NCBI RefSeq assembly: GCF_000004195.4
Contig: NC_030680.2
Location: 151,446,249-151,510,248, forward strand
Direction of reading: 5' to 3'
Source: Xenopus tropicalis
Taxonomy: Eukaryota; Chordata; Amphibia; Anura; Pipidae
Length of the DNA stretch: 64,000 nt
The notes under the pieces are model-generated. The model was given only the letters and a program-made list of their open reading frames with translations. It ran no database searches and was not told the origin of the DNA. The first letter of the stretch is position 1; each line of letters opens with the position of its first letter. Below, in pieces: positions 11,478-23,009 of the stretch. The translations under genes were made by a program, and so were the position numbers.

Positions 11478-14327
11478 AAATGCCAGGGGGGCTGTAAGGT
11501 GCCACAGACAGTCACTATTTATTGGGCTGGGGGGGGGGGGGCTGTTTGTGCCTCTGGGTACTGGGAATGCCGGGGGGGCTGTAAGGTGCCACAGACAGTC
11601 ACTATTTATTGGGCTGGGGGGCTGTTTGTGCCTCTGGGTACTGGGAATGCCAGGGGGGCTGTAAGGTGCCACAGACAGTCACTATTTATTGGGCTGGGGG
11701 GGGCTGTTTGTGCCTCTGGGTACTGGGAATGCCAGGGGGGCTGTAAGGTGCCACAGACAGTCACTATTTATTGGGCTGGGGGGGGCTGTTTGTGCCTCTG
11801 GGTACTGGGAATGCCAGGGGGGCTGTAAGGTGCCACAGACAGTCACTATTTATTGGGCTGGGGGGGCTGTTTGTGCCTCTGGGTACTGGGAATGCCAGGG
11901 GGGCTGTAAGGTGCCACAGACAGTCACTATTTATTGGGCTGGGGGGGCTGTTTGTGCCTCTGGGTACTGGGAATGCCAGGGGGGCTGTAAGGTGCCACAG
12001 ACAGTCACTATTTATTGGGCTGGGGGGCTGTTTGTGCCTCTGGGTACTGGGAATGCCAGGGGGGCTGTAAGGTGCCACAGACAGTCACTATTTATTGGGC
12101 TGGGGGGCTGTTTGTGTCTCTGGGTACTGGGAATGCCAGGGGGGCTGTAAGGTGCCACAGACAGTCACTATTTATTGGGCTGGGGGGGGGCTGTTTGTGC
12201 CTCTGGGTACTGGGAATGCCAGGGGGGCTGTAAGGTGCCACAGACAGTCACTATTTATTGGGCTGGGGGGGCTGTTTGTGCCTCTGGGTACTGGGAATGC
12301 CAGGGGGGCTGTAAGGTGCCACAGACAGTCACTATTTATTGGGCTGGGGGGGAGCTGTTTGTGCCTCTGGGTACTGGGAATGCCAGGGGGGGCTGTAAGG
12401 TGCCACAGACAGTCACTATTTATTGGGCTGGGGGGGGGCTGTTTGTGCCTCTGGGTACTGGGAATGCCAGGGGGGCTGTAAGGTGCCACAGACAGTCACT
12501 ATTTATTGGGGCTGGGGGGGCTGTTTGTGCCTCTGGGTACTGGGAATGCCAGGGGGGCTGTAAGGTGCCACAGACAGTCACTATTTATTGGGCTGGGGGG
12601 GGGGGTTTGGGCCGGTGGGTACTGGGAATGCCAGGGGGGCTGTAAGGTGACAGTCACTATTTATTGGGCTGGGGGGGGGGGTTTGGGCCGGTGGGTACTG
12701 GGAATGCCAGGGGGGCTGTAAGGTGACAGTCACTATTTATTGGGCTGGGGGGGGGGTTTGGGCCGGTGGGTACTGGGAATGCCAGGGGGGCTGTAAGGTG
12801 CCACAGACAGTCACTATTTATTGGGCTGGGGGGGGGGGCTGTTTGTGCCTCTGGGTACTGGGAATGCCAGGGGGGCTGTAAGGTGCCACAGACAGTCACT
12901 ATTTATTGGGCTGGGGGGGGGGCTGTTTGTGCCTCTGGGTACTGGGAATGCCAGGGGGGCTGTAAGGTGCCACAGACAGTCACTATTTATTGGGCTGGGG
13001 GGGGGCTGTTTGTGCCTCTGGGTACTGGGAATGCCAGGGGGGCTGTAAGGTGCCACAGACAGTCACTATTTATTGGGCTGGGGGGGCTGTTTGTGCCTCT
13101 GGGTACTGGGAATGCCAGGGGGGCTGTAAGGTGCCACAGACAGTCACTATTTATTGGGCTGGGGGGGAGCTGTTTGTGCCTCTGGGTACTGGGAATGCCA
13201 GGGGGGGCTGTAAGGTGCCACAGACAGTCACTATTTATTGGGCTGGGGGGGGGCTGTTTGTGCCTCTGGGTACTGGGAATGCCAGGGGGGCTGTAAGGTG
13301 CCACAGACAGTCACTATTTATTGGGCTGGGGGGGCTGTTTGTGCCTCTGGGTACTGGGAATGCCAGGGGGGCTGTAAGGTGCCACAGACAGTCACTATTT
13401 ATTGGGCTGGGGGGGGGGGTTTGGGCCGGTGGGTACTGGGAATGCCAGGGGGGCTGTAAGGTGACAGTCACTATTTATTGGGCTGGGGGGGGGGGTTTGG
13501 GCCGGTGGGTACTGGGAATGCCAGGGGGGCTGTAAGGTGACAGTCACTATTTATTGGGCTGGGGGGGGGGTTTGGGCCGGTGGGTACTGGGAATGCCAGG
13601 GGGGCTGTAAGGTGCCACAGACAGTCACTATTTATTGGGCTGGGGGGGGGGGGCTGTTTGTGCCTCTGGGTACTGGGAATGCCAGGGGGGCTGTAAGGTG
13701 CCACAGACAGTCACTATTTATTGGGCTGGGGGGGGCTGTTTGTGCCTCTGGGTACTGGGAATGCCAGGGGGGCTGTAAGGTGCCACAGACAGTCACTATT
13801 TATTGGGCTGGGGGGGGGGGCTGTTTGTGCCTCTGGGTACTGGGAATGCCAGGGGGGCTGTAAGGTGCCACAGACAGTCACTATTTATTGGGCTGGGGGG
13901 GGGCTGTTTGTGCCTCTGGGTACTGGGAATGCCAGGGGGGCTGTAAGGTGCCACAGACAGTCACTATTTATTGGGCTGGGGGGGGGGGCTGTTTGTGCCT
14001 CTGGGTACTGGGAATGCCAGGGGGGCTGTAAGGTGCCACAGACAGTCACTATTTATTGGGCTGGGGGGGGGGGCTGTTTGTGCCTCTGGGTACTGGGAAT
14101 GCCAGGGGGGCTGTAAGGTGCCACAGACAGTCACTATTTATTGGGCTGGGGGGGGGTTTGGGCCGGTGGGTACTGGGAATGCCAGGGGGGCTGTAAGGTG
14201 ACAGTCACTATTTATTGGGCTGGGGGGGGGGGGTTTGGGCCGGTGGGTACTGGGAATGCCAGGGGGGCTGTAAGGTGACAGTCACTATTTATTGGGCTGG
14301 GGGGGGGGGTTTGGGCCGGTGGGTAAT
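11478..14327 (+). repeat. 82-bp minisatellite, array 2, G-rich on + strand (about 35 units)
   Basis: This is the reverse complement of the 5731-7862 unit ('ggggctgtaaggtgccacag', 'tcactatttattgggctggg', 'gcctctgggtactgggaatg'). G runs vary from 6 to 12. A variant unit with 'tttgggccggtgggtactgg' that also lacks 'ccacag' occurs in clusters at about 12600-12770, 13410-13590 and 14150-14327. Translations at 12172-12489 and 12987-13304 are identical, showing an 815-bp higher-order duplication. The 100-180-residue open frames are repeat translations. Confidence 0.95.
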
Positions 14328-14865
14328 GGAGCACGTGCAGAACGTCACAATGATCGTATTCATTTCAGCGCTGGTCACATGGGAAACCCGCACTTATTGC
14401 TGAACTTGCAGTCTCTGCCCTTTTGTCCTTCTATATAATATTTATGTTGCCGCTGGCTCAGCAGCAGAAGGGGACGCTCAGAGGCTGAACCTGGTGAGTA
14501 CGGAGCCGGGTAACATGTAGGGCATTAGGAGAGCTGGGGGGTTATTATAATACGCAAGTGATGCACTGTAACCTTTACTTTCCCTTTAAATAGCCACTAT
14601 AGGGTTTTTTTTTTTATAATAGTGACTGTTGCCCTTTAAGCAGAAATGGTAGCATTCTGGGTTGGTCAAGAGGAAGAGATCTTACCACACCCACCTCTCT
14701 ATGCCCCGCCTCCCAAGGGCAAGCAAGAGACAACATCACTGGGAATACAATGTAAACTGTGTCACAGCAGAGGGACGTAAAGCGAGATCTTAAAGGTACA
14801 GGGTACTATTTATATTAATTTGAAGAGGGGACTATACCTTACTGAAAGAAAATCTAATTCTGTGA
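14328..14865. other. Unique spacer with weak exon-like site
   Basis: Near 14462-14493 a 32-nt stretch lies between 'ccgctggctcag' and the good donor 'ctg|gtgagtacgg'. A 'tatataata' occurs about 30 bp upstream. It could be a small noncoding exon, but in the phase used by exon 1 it would not leave a matching exit phase. A 10-T run lies near 14606. No long frame is present. Confidence 0.3.
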
Positions 14866-15499
14866 AACTCCCCAATATCCATTCATTCCTCATTCTCACT
14901 GGGTTTATAGTTATGTGTAACTGTCACTGTGTCTGTCCCTTTCCCTTCTCTGCACTGCTGGTTCTGACTCCTGATACAACTCCCCAATATCCATTCATTC
15001 CTCATTCTCACTGGGTTTATAGTTATGTGTAACTGTCACTGTGTCTGTCCCTTTCCCTTCCCTGCACTGCTGGTTCTGACTCCTGATACAACTCCCCAAT
15101 ATCCATTCATTCCTCATTCTCACTGGGTTTATAGTTATGTGTAACTGTCACTGTGTCTGTCCCTTTCCCTTCCCTGCACTGCTGGTTCTGACTCCTGATA
15201 CAACTCCCCAATATCCATTCATCCCTCATTCTCACTGGGTTTATAGTTATGTGTAACTGTCACTGTGTCTGTCCCTTTCCCTTCTCTGCACTGCTGGTTC
15301 TGACTCCTGATACAACTCCCCAATATCCATTCATCCCTCATTCTCACTGGGTTTATAGTTATGTGTAACTGTCACTGTGTCTGTCCCTTTCCCTTCCCTG
15401 CACTGCTGGTTCTGACTCCTGATACAACTCCCCAATATCCATTCATCCCTCATTCTCACTGGGTTTATAGTTATGTGTAACTGTCACTGTGTCTGTCCC
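14866..15499 (+). repeat. 111-bp minisatellite, array 1 (about 5.7 units)
   Basis: Units include 'ccccaatatccattcattcc', 'gggtttatagttatgtgtaa' and 'tgcactgctggttctgactc', spaced 111 bp. The array ends abruptly at 'gtctgtccctt', where it is fused directly to the 133-bp array. A second array of the same unit and orientation is at 19239-20862. Confidence 0.94.
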
Positions 15500-16301
15500 T
15501 TATAATACATGAGTGATACTCAGAGTTCCCTGTATAACTCAGCCTGCAGCCTTGTGCCTTTATATGGGGGGCACAGAACCCCTCAGTGACTGCTAATATC
15601 CTTATCATTTACAGTAGGGGGTACATTATCCCTTATAATACATGAGTGATACTCAGAGTTCCCTGTATAACTCAGCCTGCAGCCTTGTGCCTTTATATGG
15701 GGGGCACAGAACCCCTCAGTGACTGCTAATATCCTTATCATTTACAGTAGGGGGTACATTATCCCTTATAATACATGAGTGATACTCAGAGTTCCCTGTA
15801 TAACTCAGCCTGCAGCCTTGTGCCTTTATATGGACACAGAACCCCTCAGTGACTGCTAATATCCTTATCATTTACAGTAGGGGGTACATTATCCCTTATA
15901 ATACATGAGTGATACTCAGAGTTCCCTGTATAACTCAGCCTGCAGCCTTGTGCCTTTATATGGGGGGCACAGAACCCCTCAGTGACTGCTAATATCCTTA
16001 TCATTTACAGTAGGGGGTACATTATCCCTTATAATACATGAGTGATACTCAGAGTTCCCTGTATAACTCAGCCTGCAGCCTTGTGCCTTTATATGGGGGG
16101 CACAGAACCCCTCAGTGACTGCTAATATCCTTATCATTTACAGTAGGGGGTACATTATCCCTTATAATACATGAGTGATACTCAGAGTTCCCTGTATAAC
16201 TCAGCCTGCAGCCTTGTGCCTTTATATGGGGGGCACAGAACCCCTCAGTGACTGCTAATATCCTTATCATTTACAGTAGGGGGTACATTATCCCTTATAA
16301 T
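15497..16301 (+). repeat. 133-bp minisatellite (about 6 units)
   Basis: The junction motif 'cccttataatacatgagtga' recurs at 15497, 15630, 15763, 15893, 16026 and 16159. Units are 133 bp, except one of 130 bp with a deletion in the G run. Units are nearly identical, pointing to recent expansion. 'Cccttata' is the joint shared with the preceding 111-bp array. Confidence 0.94.
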
Positions 16302-16751
16302 AAGTGTGAGTTTAGTAGAATACCCTGCAATCAGCCATTCCCAGCCTGGGGCAGTTACGTTGCTCTCTGACCCGGTGTTGCTATGTGACAGTTGCTGAGT
16401 CAGTTGGTTGCTCCGCTGGTTTCACTGCACTGACCTTGGGCCCCTGAGGGGACAGTGTTTCCCACTGTACATTATCCCAGTCCCCTCGGGGCCCGGATGG
16501 ATTGACCATTCAATTGGCTTTAATGACACAAAGCTTTACACCTTATGGGATGTTGGTGCAGCTCATTAGGCCAATCTCCCTTCTGATGAATGCTCAGGGG
16601 TAACATTTCCCCCCGCCCCGGGATGGCAGGGGCCCCAGAATGTAAGTCACACAGGGAGACACCCCCAGTGATCACGTATAAGGAAATGATGTGCTGTGCG
16701 GTTTGGGACTCAGCTTTAATCGTTATTGTGGTTTATCTGAAAGGAGAGGGG
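16302..16751. other. Unique spacer, possible conserved noncoding sequence
   Basis: No coding exon is recognised. The part near 16500-16580 has AT-rich factor-site-like words (ttcaattggctttaatgaca, gctcattaggccaatc). That is suggestive only. Confidence 0.35.
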
Positions 16752-16827
16752 GGTGCAGGGAGTTTGGGGGCCAGGAGTGCAGGGAGTTTGGAGGCCAGGA
16801 GTGCAGGGAGTTTGGGGGCCAGGAGTG
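16752..16827 (+). repeat. 24-bp tandem repeat (3 units)
   Basis: Three copies of 'cagggagtttgggggccagg' plus 'agtg'; the middle copy has ggagg in place of ggggg. It abuts the 55-bp array without a spacer. Confidence 0.88.
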
Positions 16828-18021
16828 ATCTTACTGGCATGTCATGGGTTAATGCTTAGAATCCATTTTCCGCAATTATTTTACTGCCATGACCAGGAGT
16901 AATGCAACGCTCAGAATGTGTTTTTGCAGTAATCTTACAGGCATGTGTGGGGTTAATGCAATGGCCAGAATCAATTTTCTGTGGTTATCTTATTGTCATA
17001 TCTGGGATTAATGCTATGCTCTGCATCCCTTTTCTGTTGTGATCTTGCTGGCATGTTTGGGGTTAATGCAATGTTTGAAATCTTATTGACATATCTGGGG
17101 TTAATACAATGCTCTGAATCCATTTTCTGCAGTGGTCTTATTGGCATGTCTGGGGTTAATACACTGCTCGGAATCCCTTTTCTGCTGTGATCTTACTGGC
17201 ATGTATGGAGTTAATGCAATGCTCAAAATCTTATTGATATATCTGGGGTTAATACAGTGCTCTGAATCCCTTTTCTGCAGTGATCTTACTGGCATGTCTG
17301 GGGTTAATACAGTGCTCTGAATCCATTTTCCGCAGTGATCTTACTGGCATGTCTAGGGTTAATACAGTGCTCTGAATCAATTTGCTGCAGTGATCGTACT
17401 GGCATGTCTTGGGTTAATACAATGCTCCGAATCCATTTTCTGCAGTGATCTTACTGGCATGTCTGGGGTTAATACAGTGCTCTGAATCCATTTGCTGCAG
17501 TGGTGTTACTGGCATGTCTGTGGTTAATACAGTGCTCTGAATCCATTTGCTGCAGTGATGTTACTGGCATGTCTGGGGTTAATACAGTGCTCTGAATCCA
17601 TTTGCTGCAGTGATGTTACTGGCATGTCTGGGGTTAATACAGTGCTCTGAATCCATTTGCTGCAGTGATGTTACTGGCATGTCTGGGGTTAATACAGTGC
17701 TCTGAATCCATTTGCTGCAGTAATGTTACTGGCATGTCTGGGGTTAATACAGTGCTCTGAATCCATTTGCTGCAGTGATGTTACTGGCATGTCTGGGGTT
17801 AATACAGTGCTCTGAATCCATTTGCTGCAGTAATGTTACTGGCATGTCTGGGGTTAATACAGTGCTCTGAATCCATTTGCTGCAGTAATGTTACTGGCAT
17901 GTCTGGGGTTAATACAGTGCTCTGAATCCATTTGCTGCAGTGATGTTACTGGCATGACTGGGGTTAATACAGTGCTCTGAATCCATTTGCTGCAGTGATG
18001 TTACTGGCATGCCTGGGGTTA
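16826..18021 (+). repeat. 55-bp minisatellite, forward (about 21 units)
   Basis: The unit contains 'ttactggcatgtctggggtt', 'aatacagtgctctgaatcca' and 'tttgctgcag'. Units left of about 17300 are diverged and irregular; those from about 17500 to 18000 are nearly identical, so homogenisation proceeded on the right. The reverse complement of the core forms the 41-bp array at 22264-22718. Confidence 0.93.
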
Positions 18022-18524
18022 TTATGGCTATAGGGAGTACCAGGGGGGGCAGTAAAGGATGCAATTTTACATTTCCGGTGGCTCATTCTGCCCAACACAT
18101 TTTGGGGGGCCCTTGGTTTTCCCTTTGCCCCTGATTTTGTAGAGATGAGCCTGTTCAGTAGGAGATTGCCTTTTTTACTGTACTTTTCCTTTAAATAGCG
18201 CCATGCCGGGCCGTTGCTATGAGGCCCCCATAGCTGCTCATTAACGGGGTTCCTTGTGATATTTCGTGTTCTTTTCGACTCCTAGACACAAAGCCGAGCT
18301 CCCAGCTGCTCCGAGAACAACAACCAATTAATTCTAAGTTTAGAAAGAATTCCCAGTAAGAGCAGCCAATCGGCCCCTGCGCTGCGTCTCTGCGTTCCCA
18401 TTGGGCCGGGACATTGAGGGAACATCAGCGACTGTGTGAGATGGAGATAACGAGGCCCATTCTGGATTATTAGTGGCAAACGTGAGCGGTTCTGATCCGG
18501 CACTGATACAAACGCTCGTGCAGA
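18022..18524. other. Unique spacer, possible conserved noncoding element
   Basis: Mixed composition with CCAAT-type words ('cagccaatcggcccc', 'cccattgggcc') and AT-rich words ('aaccaattaattctaag'). Two short frames on each strand show no coding signature. It might be an intronic regulatory element; nothing more can be said from sequence alone. Confidence 0.35.
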
Positions 18525-18954
18525 ATCCGACAGATCCCTTCGCATTCCTCATTGGGGCCCCAGAATCCCACGGATCCCTTCACATCCCTCAGTTGATCCC
18601 AGAATCCCACGGATCCCTTCACATCCCTCAGTCAGTCCCAGAATCCCACGGATCCCTTCACATCCCTCAGTTGATCCCAGAATCCCACGGATCCCTTCAC
18701 ATTCTTCAGTTGATCCCTTCACATTCCTCAGTCGGTCCCAGAATCCCACGGATCCCTTCACATCGCTCAGTTGATCCCAGAATCCCACGGATCCCTTCAC
18801 ATTCCTCAGTCGATCCCTTCACATCCCTCAGTTGATCCCAGAATCCCACGGATCCCTTCACATTCCTCAGTCGATCCCTTCACATCCCTCAGTTGATCCC
18901 AGAATCCCACGGATTCCTTCACATCCCTCAGTCGGTCCCAGAATCCCACAGACT
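18525..18954 (+). repeat. 39-bp minisatellite (about 11 units, some shortened)
   Basis: Units consist of 'cagaatcccacggatccctt' and 'cacatccctcagttgatcc'. Several units lack the 'cagaatcccacg' half, giving alternating full and partial copies. The 120-residue frame across it is a repeat translation. Confidence 0.9.
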
Positions 18955-19238
18955 TTGAAGGGGAAGCTAAAACTCTTTTCGTATAACAAAGAGACAGAAG
19001 GCTCCGGGGGGCAGAAGATTCAGCTCTTGCCCCGTGTCCCTGGTACTGACTGTAACTGCCCTCTGGCTATAAATATCCCGGCAGATGGAGCCCCTGTCTG
19101 ACTGTCTCATTCTGTCACATCAATGGGGGGGGTCACACTGCGTCAGATCTCTCCATTAACCCTTTACTGACTTGGTACAGGCATTCCCTCTAACCAACCA
19201 GAAGTGCTGATATATTTACCCTTGTCCTGCAGAACTTG

Positions 19239-20862
19239 TCTGTCTGTCCCTTTCCCTTCTCTGCACTGCTGGTTCTGACTCCTGATACAACTCCCCAATA
19301 CCCATTCATTCCTCATTCTCACTGGGTTTATAGTTATGTGTAACTGTCACTGTGTCTGTCCCTTTCCCTTCCCTGCACTGCTGGTTCTGACTCCTGATAC
19401 AACTCCCCAATATCCATTCATTCCTCATTCTCACTGGGTTTATAGTTATGTGTAACTGTCACTGTGTCTGTCCCTTTCCCTTCTCTGCACTGCTGGTTCT
19501 GACTCCTGATACAACTCCCCAATATCCATTCATTCCTCATTCTCACTGGGTTTATAGTTATGTGTAACTGTCACTGTGTCTGTCCCTTTCCCTTCCCTGC
19601 ACTGCTGGTTCTGACTCCTGATACAACTCCCCAATATCCATTCATCCTCATTCTCACTGGGTTTATAGTTATGTGTAACTGTCACTGTGTCTGTCCCTTT
19701 CCCTTCCCTGCACTGCTGGTTCTGACTCCTGATACAACTCCCCAATACCCATTCATTCCTCATTCTCACTGGGTTTATAGTTATGTGTAACTGTCACTGT
19801 GTCTGTCCCTTTCCCTTCCCTGCACTGCTGGTTCTGACTCCTGATACAACTCCCCAATATCCATTCATTCCTCATTCTCACTGGGTTTATAGTTATGTGT
19901 AACTGTCACTGTGTCTGTCCCTTTCCCTTCCCTGCACTGCTGGTTCTGACTCCTGATACAACTCCCCAATATCCATTCATCCCTCATTCTCACTGGGTTT
20001 ATAGTTATGTGTAACTGTCACTGTGTCTGTCCCTTTCCCTTCCCTGCACTGCTGGTTCTGACTCCTGATACAACTCCCCAATACCCATTCATTCCTCATT
20101 CTCACTGGGTTTATAGTTATGTGTAACTGTCACTGTGTCTGTCCCTTTCCCTTCCCTGCACTGCTGGTTCTGACTCCTGATACAACTCCCCAATACCCAT
20201 TCATTCCTCATTCTCACTGGGTTTATAGTTATGTGTAACTGTCACTGTGTCTGTCCCTTTCCCTTCCCTGCACTGCTGGTTCTGACTCCTGATACAACTC
20301 CCCAATACCCATTCATCCCTCATTCTCACTGGGTTTATAGTTATGTGTAACTGTCACTGTGTCTGTCCCTTTCCCTTCCCTGCACTGCTGGTTCTGACTC
20401 CTGATACAACTCCCCAATATCCATTCATCCCTCATTCTCACTGGGTTTATAGTTGTGTGTAACTGTCACTGTGTCTGTCCCTTTCCCTTCCCTGCACTGC
20501 TGGTTCTGACTCCTGATACAACTCCCCAATACCCATTCATCCCTCATTCTCACTGGGTTTATAGTTATGTGTAACTGTCACTGTGTCTGTCCCTTTCCCC
20601 TCTCTGCACTGCTGGTTCTGACTCCTGATACAACTCCCCAATACCCATTCATTCCTCATTCTCACTGGGTTTATAGTTATGTGTAACTGTCACTGTGTCT
20701 GTCCCTTTCCCTTCCCCGCACTGCTGGTTCTGACTCCTGATACAACTCCCCAATATCCATTCATTCCTCATTCTCACTGGGTTTATAGTTATGTGTAACT
20801 GTCACTGTGTCTGTCCCTTTCCCTTCCCTGCACTGCTGGTTCTGACTCCTGATACAACTTCC
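19239..20862 (+). repeat. 111-bp minisatellite, array 2 (about 14.6 units)
   Basis: Same unit and orientation as 14866-15499. Unit variants (atatcc/atacccattc, attcctc/atccctc, ttctctg/ttccctg) are shuffled along the array. Both arrays have the same variant types, so they share ancestry after the variants arose or exchange sequence. Confidence 0.95.
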
Positions 20863-21101
20863 CAGCCTGACTAATGGCACATAAGGTTCAGGCTACCCGG
20901 CCGCACACATCACAGTGGGGTTGGGGCAATAAATTGGCACTTTAGCCTTTTCCTTAATGGATAATAAATAATAGAAAGTGCAGGAGTCAGAACCTGCCTG
21001 ATTCAGCAACATCCCCGGGGTATAAATAGTGACATTGGCTCCCGAGGCCTCAGGCTTCAGATTAAAGACAAAATACAGTTTGTGTGTTAATTTAGTGCAA
21101 T

Positions 21102-21748
21102 CCCGATACCTCCCTCTGCCCAACCCAATACCCCCCTCTGCCCAACCCGATACCCCCCTCTGCCCAACCCGATACCCCCCTCTGCCCAACCCGATACCCC
21201 CCTCTGCCCAACCCGATACCCCCCTCTGCCCAACCCGATACCCCCCTCTGCCCAACCCGATACCCCCCTCTGCCCAACCCGATACCCCCCTCTGCCCAAC
21301 CCAATACCCCCCTCTGCCCAACCGGATACCTCCCTCTGCCCAAACTGATACCCCTCTGCCCAACCCGATACCCCCTCTGCCCAACCCGATACCCCTCTGC
21401 CCAACCCGATACCCCCTCTGCCCAACCCAATACCCCCCTCTGCCCAACCTCTGCCCAACCCAATACTCCCCTCTGCCCAACCCAATACCCCCCTCTGCCC
21501 AAGCCGATACCTCCCTCTGCCCAACTCGATACCCCCCTCTGCCCAACCCGATACCCCTTTCTGCCCAACCCGATACCCCCTCTGCCCAACCTGATACCCC
21601 CCTCTGCCCAACCCTATACCCCCCTTCTTCCCAACCCAATACACCCCCTCTGCCCAACCCGATACCCCCTCTGCCCAACCCGATACCCCCTTCTGCCCAA
21701 CCCAATACCCCCTATGCCCAACCCAATACCTCCCCGATACCCGATACC
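21102..21748 (+). repeat. 22-bp minisatellite (about 29 units)
   Basis: The unit is 'ctctgcccaacccgatacc' plus a C run of 2-4. The left half is almost perfect, while the right half has substitutions and length changes. The 200-270-residue frames on both strands are repeat translations with no other coding support. Confidence 0.94.
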
Positions 21749-22263
21749 TGTTGGGCCAACAGGGCACAATAACAAAAGACTAAAGGACACGCTGCTTGGT
21801 TCTGATCCGTACTACAGAGCGGGCCATGCAGTTTGGGCCCCCGGCCAGTTGGGGAGGAGCTGGGGCCGCGCTTAGAGAAGATACAGAAGGGGCCACATTA
21901 CTTATGAATAAAGGACGCAGAATTCCCGCTTGCGCTCAGTGCTTTCCGGGCGCCGAATAGGAATGTGGGATTCAAGGTCAGTGGGGGGGGGGGGGGGGGA
22001 GTCTCCGGGGAACGTTCCGCTCAGAGCTGCCGAGAATCTTCTGTGAGATTAAGGGAAAGAAATTTCACCTCTAGGTATATTTTTTTTATTTCTGCTCCCA
22101 AAAATCTCATTGGCCGCACACATGTCTGTATCCTGTACTGTCACTGCGTGGGGGTCCTGATACCCATGGGACACAAGGCACCCTATGAGTTACAGAGGGT
22201 CCCACAGTCAGAACTGGCAGTGTATCTGAGCTGGGAGCTTTAAGGCTCAGAACCATCATTACA
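21749..22263. other. Unique spacer
   Basis: It contains an interrupted long G run near 21983-21999 and a T run near 22080. No exon is recognised. Minus-strand frames near 22107-22322 are extensions of the neighbouring repeat. Confidence 0.4.
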
Positions 22264-22718
22264 CGCATTAACCCCAGGCATGCCAGTAAGATCATTGTAG
22301 ACAATGCATTAACCCCAGGCATGCCAGTAAGATCATTGTAGACAATGCATTAACCCCAGACATGCCAGTAAGATCACTGTAGACAATGCATTAACCCCAG
22401 ACATGCCAGTAAGATCATTGTAGACAATGCATTAACCCCAGACATGCCAGTAAGATCATTGTAGACAATGCATTAACCCCAGACATGCCAGTAAGATCAT
22501 TGTAGACAATGCATTAACCCCAGACATGCCAGTAAGATCACTGTAGACAATGCATTAACCCCAGACATGCCAGTAAGATCATTGCAGACAATGCATTAAC
22601 CCCAGACATGCCAGTAAGATCATTGTAGACAATGCATTAACCCCAGACATGCCAGTAAGACCATTGAAGACAATGCATTAACCCCAGGCATGACTGTAAG
22701 ATCACTGCAGAAAAGGGA
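22264..22718 (-). repeat. 41-bp minisatellite, reverse of the 55-bp core (about 11 units)
   Basis: The unit is 'cattaaccccagacatgcca' plus 'gtaagatcattgtagacaat'. Its reverse complement matches 'ttactggcatgtctggggtt' of the 16826-18021 array. The right end ('gtaagatcactgcagaaaag') contains the longer module seen near 17165 and 17265, so it preserves a less derived unit. Confidence 0.92.
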
Positions 22719-22905
22719 TCCCACACATTGCCTGACTCCCACTTGATCAAGCAGAGTACCACAAACACCCACTACACTGCCTGCCTCTCCCGCTCCTCTC
22801 AGATGAGTACATGGGGGTGGGGGTACTGTTGCTAGGGGCTACATGGGGGTAAGGATATTTTTGCAGCCCCGAACTGGGATTCCAAATAGACCCTGGTATT
22901 TCAAG

Positions 22906-23005
22906 TACCCAGAGGCCCAAACAGCCCCCACAGGCCCAATAAATAGTGACTATGGCATCTTACAGCCCCCCTGGCATTTGCCAGAACCCACAGATTGCCA
23001 GTCCA
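22906..23005 (-). repeat. Solo diverged 82-bp unit with flank
   Basis: One unit of the 82-bp family ('gcccaataaatagtgactat', 'cttacagccccc') is followed by 'ggcatttgccagaaccca' and 'cagattgccagtcc'. That flank is the reverse complement of the left flank of the G-rich array (11446-11490). It looks like an unexpanded copy of the element from which the arrays grew. Confidence 0.8.
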
Positions 23006-23009
23006 GGCC

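Noticed and set aside
14462..14493. A 32-nt internal coding exon
   Set aside because: Its length changes the phase relative to all neighbouring candidates and the acceptor tract is weak; at most it is a noncoding exon.
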